Source of the DNA: JBIOUF01 sp044866695
GTDB lineage: Bacteria > Actinomycetota > Actinomycetes > Propionibacteriales > Nocardioidaceae
Length of the DNA: 12,975 nt
Assembly: GCA_044866695.1 (NCBI GenBank)
Contig: JBIOUF010000249.1
Coordinates: 1-12,975 of the forward strand
Direction of reading: 5' to 3'
The translations under genes were made by a program, and so were the position numbers. Positions 8,600 to 12,975 of the stretch are shown one piece after another; the first letter of the stretch is position 1; every line of letters begins with the position of its first letter. The notes under the pieces were generated by a model, which searched no databases, had not been told where the DNA came from, and worked only from the letters and a program-made list of their open reading frames with translations.

Positions 8600-8735
8600 C
8601 GGCGTCCGCCACTCGGCGGGCGACCAACCGACCGCACGACGCGGGGGAAGCCGGTCGAAGTCCGGCGCTGACCCGCAACCGTAGGCCGCCCCCCTTCTCG
8701 AGGAGCCGGGCGGCGAGCCGGAGCACCCGGTCGTG
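8600..8735 (+). promoter_or_regulatory. cobalamin (B12) riboswitch
   Basis: The core is highly diagnostic: GGGGAAGCCGG (8644-8654), then TCGAAGTCCGGCGCTG and ACCCGCAACCGT (8671-8682), matching the conserved GGGAA, GGTnnnAnTCC, GCTG and CCCGCAAC blocks of the cobalamin aptamer. The 3' B12-box equivalent is AGCCGGAGCACCCGGTC (8716-8732). CGACC (8621-8625) can pair with GGTCG (8729-8733) to close the aptamer, and GCCGCCC (8685-8691) pairs with GGGCGGC (8708-8714). It is the short form common in actinomycetes, without a long P6 extension. Binding of B12 would normally switch the downstream genes off. Exact ends are approximate. Confidence 0.93.
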
Positions 8736-8780
8736 ACGGGCCTGACACCACGCTGTCGAGGAACGCAGGTGGGAGCGGTG

Positions 8781-8824
8781 CGACGTGCTGACGTCGGCCT
8801 CGGCCCTCCTGCAGCAGCGGGAGG
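8781..8824 (+). promoter_or_regulatory. riboswitch expression platform: RBS-masking hairpin
   Basis: The Shine-Dalgarno GGAGG (8820-8824), seven bases before the ATG at 8832, can pair with CCTCC (8805-8809) in a stem extended to seven pairs over the CAGCAG loop (8812-8817). Just upstream, CGACGT (8781-8786) and ACGTCG (8791-8796) form a second hairpin. This arrangement suggests control of translation initiation rather than of termination; no U-tract follows the hairpin. The switching partner is not resolved. Confidence 0.6.
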
Positions 8825-8831
8825 ACCACCG

Positions 8832-9947
8832 ATGACCCACCTGCGCAGACGGGGCGCCGCCGCGGCCGCGCTCGTCCTGGCCGCCGTCCTGGCCGGATGC
8901 GGCGACGACCAGTCCGGTACGTCGACCGACCCGGAACCGGCCGAGACGCCGGCGGCCGCCCTTGCCGCCGCCGACTGGATGCAGACCCAGCTGGGTGAGA
9001 ACGGCCTGGTCCACAACGACCAGTTCGACATCGACGACCACGGCCTGACCCTGGACTTCCTGTTCGCCTTCCACGACCTCGACACGGCCGAGGACAGCGT
9101 CGCCGAGATCCTCACCACCCTCGCCAAGGACCCGGCGGCCTATACCGACGCGTTCGGGACGGTGGCCGCCGGCAGCACCGCGAAGCTGGCCACCGCCGTC
9201 GAGGTGACCGGGGGGGACCCGGCGGACTTCGGCGGAGTCGACCTGGTGACGAAGCTCGAGGGCCTGGTCCGGCCAGCCGGGCCGCAGGCCGGGCGCGGGG
9301 TCGACCGGGGCGGCGCGGACTACTCCAACACCATCGGCCAGTCCTGGGTGGTCCGCGCGCTCGCCGGAGCGGACAGCGACCTGGCCCAGCCGGCCACCGA
9401 CTTCCTGCTGGGCCAGCAGTGCGCGGCCGGCTTCTTCCGCGACGCGATGACCCGCAGCGCACCGGGCGACTTCACCTGCGACGGCGCGCCCGCGGCCGGC
9501 CAGGTGGGCAGCGTGGACGCCACGGCGTTCGCGGTGCTCGCCCTGGGCGACGCGGAGGACTCCGGAACGAGCGGGCTGGACGACGCGGTCTCCTCGGCCG
9601 TGGACTGGCTCGAGGCACAGCAGGCCGCCGACGGCTCCTTCGCCGCGGGCGGGGCGCCGAACGCCAACAGCACCGGGCTGGCCGCCACCACCCTCGCGGC
9701 GGCGGGCCGGGACGAGGCGGCGGCCCGCGCGGCGGAGTACCTCGCCGGGCTGCAGGTGACCGAGGACTCCGCGGAGGGCACCCGCCTCGCCGCGGAGGTG
9801 GGCGCGGTCGCCTACGACGCCGCCGCCCTGGCCAAGGCCGAGCGGGCCGGGATCACCGTGAAGCAGCGCGACCAGTGGCGCCGCGCCACCGCGCCGGCCG
9901 CGACGGGGCTGGCGGCGGGGCCGGCGGCGGGGTCGGGGACCGGCTGA
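8832..9947 (+). CDS. lipoprotein with prenyltransferase/terpene-cyclase-like repeats
   Basis: The 371-aa protein starts with a basic N region, a hydrophobic stretch and a lipobox LAGC (20-23), so mature Cys23 should be lipidated and the protein tethered to the outer membrane face. A short acidic linker leads to helical repeats of the alpha6/alpha6-barrel type: AAADWMQTQLGENGLV (46-60), YSNTIGQSWVVRALAG, DFLLGQQCAAGFF (190-202), SVDATAFAVLALG, AVDWLEAQQAADGSF (256-270) and NANSTGLAATTLA. QQxxDGSF is the typical turn motif. No acidic DDxD catalytic motif is obvious, so a binding rather than enzymatic role is likely. Cys198 and Cys216 could form a disulfide. The fold is that of the N-terminal domain of intrinsic factor/transcobalamin. 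Start 8832 is fixed by GGAGG; the upstream GTG/ATG frame lies in the riboswitch leader. Confidence 0.8.
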   Translation: MTHLRRRGAAAAALVLAAVLAGCGDDQSGTSTDPEPAETPAAALAAADWMQTQLGENGLVHNDQFDIDDHGLTLDFLFAFHDLDTAEDSVAEILTTLAKDPAAYTDAFGTVAAGSTAKLATAVEVTGGDPADFGGVDLVTKLEGLVRPAGPQAGRGVDRGGADYSNTIGQSWVVRALAGADSDLAQPATDFLLGQQCAAGFFRDAMTRSAPGDFTCDGAPAAGQVGSVDATAFAVLALGDAEDSGTSGLDDAVSSAVDWLEAQQAADGSFAAGGAPNANSTGLAATTLAAAGRDEAAARAAEYLAGLQVTEDSAEGTRLAAEVGAVAYDAAALAKAERAGITVKQRDQWRRATAPAATGLAAGPAAGSGTG

Positions 9948-9950
9948 GCG

Positions 9951-10685
9951 ATGGCACGGGTGGCTGGTGCGCGACGCGGGCGGGCGGCACCCGCCCTCGC
10001 GCTGGCCGCCGCCGCGTCGACGCTCGGCATGGTCCTCGGGGCACCGGGCGCGGTCGCCTCGGTACCCGGTGGCCCAGTGGGTGGCCCAGTGGATGGCGCA
10101 GTGGGTGGCGCGGTGGGCGAGCGGTGTGCCGGCACCGAGGTGACGGTCGTGGTGGACTACGGGCCGCTCGGCGGCGGCGCGGAGGTGGGCTGCGCCGAGC
10201 CGGGGGCCGGGCGGTCCGGTGCCGACCTGGTCGCCGCCGCCGGGTTCGAGGTCACCGGGGTCACCGGCGTGGCCGGGTTCGTCTGCCGGGTCGACGGCAG
10301 GCCGGCGCCGCAGGACGAGAGCTGCCGCCGCACCCCGCCCGGGGACGCGTACTGGGGGCTGTTCACCGCCGAGCGCGCCGGCGCCCCCTGGGTCTATGCC
10401 ACCGTCGGCGTCGCCTCGCTCGAGCCGGCGCCCGGCAGCCTGGTCGGCCTGCGGTTCCAGGACGGCACCGAGCAGGTCCCGCCGTCGGTGCCCCGCGGCG
10501 CGGCGTCGGGCGCCGGCGCGGCGCCGTCGTCTCGCACCGCGTCCGCACCGGCGGCCACGGGCGCGACGACGGCCGCCGAGGCCGGCGGCGGGCCGGTGAC
10601 CGTCCTGGTCCCCGTCGCGGCCGTCGCGGTCGGCGGGCTGCTGGTGGCGGTGTACCTGACCGCCCGGCGCCGGCGGGCCGGGTAG
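9951..10685 (+). CDS. DUF4430/transcobalamin C-terminal-like membrane-anchored protein
   Basis: The 244-aa protein begins three bases after the previous stop. It has a signal peptide (residues 1-36, cleavage probably after AVA), a GGPV-type repeat linker (40-55), a globular region (about 59-170), a Ser/Ala/Thr/Pro-rich stalk (about 180-213) and one C-terminal membrane helix (215-236) followed by RRRR-type basic residues. It should therefore sit outside the membrane, facing the wall. The domain shows TVVVDYGP, a GADLVAAAGFEV helix, CRVDG, and AYWGLFTAERAGAPWVYATVG (134-153), ending with a beta-strand GSLVGLRF. This pattern fits the DUF4430 family, related to the C-terminal cobalamin-covering domain of transcobalamins. 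Cys59, 81, 112 and 125 could pair. Family call is by eye. Confidence 0.72.
   Translation: MARVAGARRGRAAPALALAAAASTLGMVLGAPGAVASVPGGPVGGPVDGAVGGAVGERCAGTEVTVVVDYGPLGGGAEVGCAEPGAGRSGADLVAAAGFEVTGVTGVAGFVCRVDGRPAPQDESCRRTPPGDAYWGLFTAERAGAPWVYATVGVASLEPAPGSLVGLRFQDGTEQVPPSVPRGAASGAGAAPSSRTASAPAATGATTAAEAGGGPVTVLVPVAAVAVGGLLVAVYLTARRRRAG
10068..10115 (+). repeat. 4 x 12-bp in-frame tandem repeat (GGPV-type linker)
   Basis: Units GGTGGCCCAGTG (10068-10079 and 10080-10091), GATGGCGCAGTG (10092-10103) and GGTGGCGCGGTG (10104-10115) encode GGPV, GGPV, DGAV, GGAV, between the signal peptide and the DUF4430-like domain. Confidence 0.9.
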
Positions 10686-10692
10686 CCCGGCC

Positions 10693-11889
10693 GTGTCCAA
10701 CCGAGGGTCGAACCCAGGGTCGGACCGAGGGCTGCGCCGAGGGCTGAACCGAGAGCTGCCCCGCGACCTGCACCCCGGGGCCTGGTGGGCGTGGGCGCTC
10801 GGCCTGGCCGCCGCGGCCTCCGGCACCACCAACCCGTGGCTGCTGGCGATCCTGGTGCTGGTGGCCTGTCTGGTCGTCCAGGCCCGTCGCACGGAGGCGC
10901 CGTGGGCGCTGGCGTTCCGCCTCTACCTGTGGCTCGGGCTGGTCATCGTCGTCCTCCGGGTGCTGTTCCGGGTGCTGCTCGGGGGCGACATCGGGGGGAC
11001 GGTCCTGGTGGACCTTCCGTCGGTCCCGCTGCCGTCGTGGGCGGCCGGGGTCAGCCTGCTCGGGCCGGTGACCGCCGAGTCGGTCCTGGCCGGTCTCTAC
11101 GACGGGATGCGCCTGGCCGCCATCGTCATCTGCGTGGGCGCGGCGAACGCGCTGGCGAACCCGAAGCGGCTGATGGCCTCCCTGCCGCCCGCGCTGTACG
11201 AGGTGGGCACCGCCCTGGTCGTCGCACTCGCGGTGTTCCCGCAGCTGGCCGAGAGCGTGCAGCGGGTCAGCCGGGCCCGCCGGCTGCGTGGCGACCCCCC
11301 TGGCGCGGTCGCCGGGCTCCGCCGGGTGGTGGTGCCGGTGCTGGAGGACGCGCTGGAGCGCTCGATCGCCCTGGCCGCCAGCATGGACGTCCGCGGCTAC
11401 GGCCGGGCCGGCGCCCAGACCCCCGCGGAGCGGCGGACCACCGGGCTGCTCCTGGTCGCCGGGCTGGCCGGCCTCTGCGTGAGCTCCTACGCCCTGCTGG
11501 ACGACACCGCCCCCCGCGTGCTCGGGCTGCCCGTGCTGTCGGCCGGGCTGCTGCTGGTCGGTGCGGGGTTCGTCATCGCCGGACGCAGGGTGCACCGCAG
11601 CCGCTACCGGCCGGACCCGTGGCGGCTGCCGGAGACCCTGACCGCGTCGACCGGGCTGGCCGCGGTCGTGCTCATGCAGCTGGCCGCAGCGCGCACGCCG
11701 CTCGTGGTCGTGCCGGACCTGGGCTCCTGGCCGCCGCTGTCCCTGCTCGCCCTGGCCGCGGCGCTGGTCGGGCTGGTGCCGCTGGTCGCCACGCCGGTGC
11801 CGCCGGGCGTGCCGGCCACGACCCGGCCGCCCCGGGCCGGGTGGGGGCCGGGTAGCCGAGGGGTGACCGAAGGGTTGACCGAGCGGTGA
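10693..11889 (+). CDS. ECF transporter T component (CbiQ-like transmembrane subunit)
   Basis: The 398-aa protein is the energy-coupling membrane subunit of an ECF-type vitamin importer; it joins the substrate-binding S component to the ATPases. The LHPGAWWAWALGLAAAASGTT start, many hydrophobic segments (about 31-62, 72-98, 131-152, 167-183, 250-268, 276-297) and two ATPase-coupling motifs, RARRLRG (194-200) and MDVRGYG (231-237), support this. Two further hydrophobic segments (about 318-334 and 346-367) extend it beyond the ~250-aa CbiQ length. The GTG at 10693 is the only start before LHPGAWW, since a stop lies just upstream. Residues 3-22 are encoded by a 12-bp repeat. It overlaps the ATPase gene by 4 bp (GTGA). 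No clear Shine-Dalgarno, so coupling to the upstream gene is likely. Confidence 0.88.
   Translation: MSNRGSNPGSDRGLRRGLNRELPRDLHPGAWWAWALGLAAAASGTTNPWLLAILVLVACLVVQARRTEAPWALAFRLYLWLGLVIVVLRVLFRVLLGGDIGGTVLVDLPSVPLPSWAAGVSLLGPVTAESVLAGLYDGMRLAAIVICVGAANALANPKRLMASLPPALYEVGTALVVALAVFPQLAESVQRVSRARRLRGDPPGAVAGLRRVVVPVLEDALERSIALAASMDVRGYGRAGAQTPAERRTTGLLLVAGLAGLCVSSYALLDDTAPRVLGLPVLSAGLLLVGAGFVIAGRRVHRSRYRPDPWRLPETLTASTGLAAVVLMQLAAARTPLVVVPDLGSWPPLSLLALAAALVGLVPLVATPVPPGVPATTRPPRAGWGPGSRGVTEGLTER
10700..10759 (+). repeat. 5 x 12-bp in-frame tandem repeat at the T-component start
   Basis: Five units (10700, 10712, 10724, 10736, 10748) vary around ACCGAGGGCTGA and encode an Arg/Gly-rich N-terminal stretch (NRGS, NPGS, DRGL, RRGL, NREL) that precedes the conserved LHPGAWW segment. 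Confidence 0.85.
11854..11889 (+). repeat. 3 x 12-bp repeat spanning the T/A gene junction
   Basis: Units AGCCGAGGGGTG, ACCGAAGGGTTG and ACCGAGCGGTGA resemble the array at the other end of the same gene. The last unit carries both the TGA stop of the T component and the overlapping GTG start of the ATPase. Confidence 0.7.
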
Positions 11890-12975
11890 TCGAGTGGCGC
11901 GGGGTCACCTTCTCCTACGACCACCCGGGGGAGGCGCCGCGACGACCGGTGCTGCGCGAGGTCGACCTGCTGGTCGACGAGGCGCAGCTGGCGCTGGTCG
12001 CCGGGCGGACCGGCTCGGGCAAGTCCACGCTGCTGGGCACGGTCAACGGCCTGGTGCCCGCCTTCACCGGCGGTCGCCTCGACGGCGACGTGCGCCTGGA
12101 CGGCGTCAGCGTGGTCGGCCGCGCGCCGCGCGACCTGGCGCACCAGGTCGGGTACGTCGGCCAGGACCCGCTGTCTGGGTTCGTCGGCGACCTGGTCGAG
12201 GACGAGCTGGCCTACGGCATGGAGCAGCTCGGCCTGGACCGGCAGACCATGCGGCGGCGGGTCGAGGAGACCCTGGACCTGCTCGGCATCGTCGACCTCC
12301 GGTCGCGCCCGCTGCTCAGCCTCTCCGGAGGCCAGCAGCAGCGGGTCGCGATCGGCTCGGTGCTGACCATGCACCCACGGGTGCTGGTGCTCGACGAGCC
12401 GACGTCGGCCCTGGACCCCACCGCGGCCGAGGACGTCCTGGGGATCCTCGCCCGCCTGGTCGACGACCTGGGCCTGACCGTGCTGCTGGCCGAGCACCGC
12501 ATGGAACGCGTCGTCCCGTTCGCCGACCTCCTGGTGGTCGTGGACGCCGGCACCGTCCGGGCCGGCGACCCCCGCGAGGTGCTGCTGGACGCCCCGGTCG
12601 CGCCGCCCGTCGTCGAGCTGGGCCGGCTGGCCGGGTGGCGGCCGCTGCCGCTCTCGGTGCGCGAGGCGCGCCGGCGTACCCCGCCGCTGCTGCACCGGCT
12701 GGGCGCCGCCCCGCTCCCCGGCGCGGGGCCCGGCGCCGCGCCCGTGGTCACCGCGGAGCACCTCGGCGTCCGGTACGGCGGCGTCGTCGCCCTGCATGAC
12801 GTCTCGCTGAGCGTGGACGCCGGGACGGTCTGCGCGGTGATGGGCCGCAACGGGTCGGGGAAGTCGACCCTGCTCTGGGCGCTGCAGGGCGCCGGTCGCC
12901 GCGACGCCGGCCGCGTGCTGGTGGCCGGGGAGGACCCCGCTCGGCTGCCTCCCGAGCGGGCCCGCGGACTGGTCG
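11886..12975 (+). CDS. ECF transporter ATPase, two fused ABC domains (partial)
   Basis: Starting at a GTG that overlaps the previous stop by 4 bp, the frame MIEWRGVTFSYDHPGE stays open for 363 codons to the window edge. Domain 1 (about 1-240) has Walker A GRTGSGKST (40-48), Q-loop Gln93 in VGQDP, signature LSGGQQQR (146-153), Walker B VLVLDEPTSALD (166-177) and H-loop His204 in LAEHR. A linker (about 240-288) leads to domain 2, with a second Walker A GRNGSGKST (320-328); its signature and Walker B lie beyond the edge. It is thus a fused A1-A2 ATPase that powers the ECF importer with the preceding T component. The short gap in QDP and the DEPTSALD block are typical of ECF/CbiO ATPases. A full protein of about 550 residues is expected. 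Confidence 0.93.
   Translation, partial: MIEWRGVTFSYDHPGEAPRRPVLREVDLLVDEAQLALVAGRTGSGKSTLLGTVNGLVPAFTGGRLDGDVRLDGVSVVGRAPRDLAHQVGYVGQDPLSGFVGDLVEDELAYGMEQLGLDRQTMRRRVEETLDLLGIVDLRSRPLLSLSGGQQQRVAIGSVLTMHPRVLVLDEPTSALDPTAAEDVLGILARLVDDLGLTVLLAEHRMERVVPFADLLVVVDAGTVRAGDPREVLLDAPVAPPVVELGRLAGWRPLPLSVREARRRTPPLLHRLGAAPLPGAGPGAAPVVTAEHLGVRYGGVVALHDVSLSVDAGTVCAVMGRNGSGKSTLLWALQGAGRRDAGRVLVAGEDPARLPPERARGLV

Noticed and set aside
8733..8831. Upstream extension of the lipoprotein gene to 8733
   Set aside because: It would place coding sequence in the riboswitch leader and bury the lipobox signal peptide; the ATG at 8832 has GGAGG at good spacing.
8592..10892. Long minus-strand open frame (766 codons) across the riboswitch operon
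   Set aside because: Antisense shadow of two plus-strand genes with clear signal peptides, motifs and ribosome binding sites.

Overview
The window is very GC-rich DNA with the codon use, GTG starts and probable leaderless genes of an actinomycete. The gene order holA, rpsT, then lepA is classically actinobacterial. A Nocardioidaceae- or Intrasporangiaceae-like organism is a guess only. Chromosomal housekeeping genes sit next to an accessory left edge and a nutrient-uptake operon at the right.

Left edge (1-718): the first 76 codons of an ISL3-type transposase on the minus strand, cut by the window edge. A non-coding stretch follows, dominated by about nine head-to-tail copies of a 32-bp repeat (346-630). 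A perfect 19-bp-arm palindrome (680-720) contains a complete promoter and ends on the start codon of a PadR-family regulator (719-1042). The regulator is translationally coupled to a small protein with a putative zinc-binding Cys/His tail (1039-1443).

Middle (1441-8196): a strong hairpin separates that pair from a convergent MpaB/DUF2236 oxygenase-like gene (1471-2376, minus). holA (DNA polymerase III delta) runs divergently from it. A hairpin then separates holA from convergent rpsT (ribosomal protein S20, GTG start). An APH-like kinase (3925-4908, minus) lies between rpsT and lepA (5021-6901, plus). lepA converges on a serine beta-lactamase/esterase-like hydrolase (6940-8196, minus). The intergenic stretch after it holds a second, 22-bp tandem array.

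Right (8593-12975): the most interesting part. A cobalamin riboswitch with a hairpin that can mask the ribosome binding site precedes four tightly packed plus-strand genes. They encode (1) a lipoprotein with prenyltransferase/terpene-cyclase-like alpha-alpha repeats, (2) a secreted, C-terminally membrane-anchored protein resembling the DUF4430/transcobalamin C-terminal domain, (3) an ECF-transporter T component and (4) a double-ABC ECF ATPase cut by the right edge. The two surface proteins match, as separate polypeptides, the two domains of animal intrinsic factor and transcobalamin. I infer a B12-repressed corrinoid capture and import system in which surface proteins hand corrinoid to an ECF importer. 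Its substrate-binding S component is not in the window and would be expected downstream.
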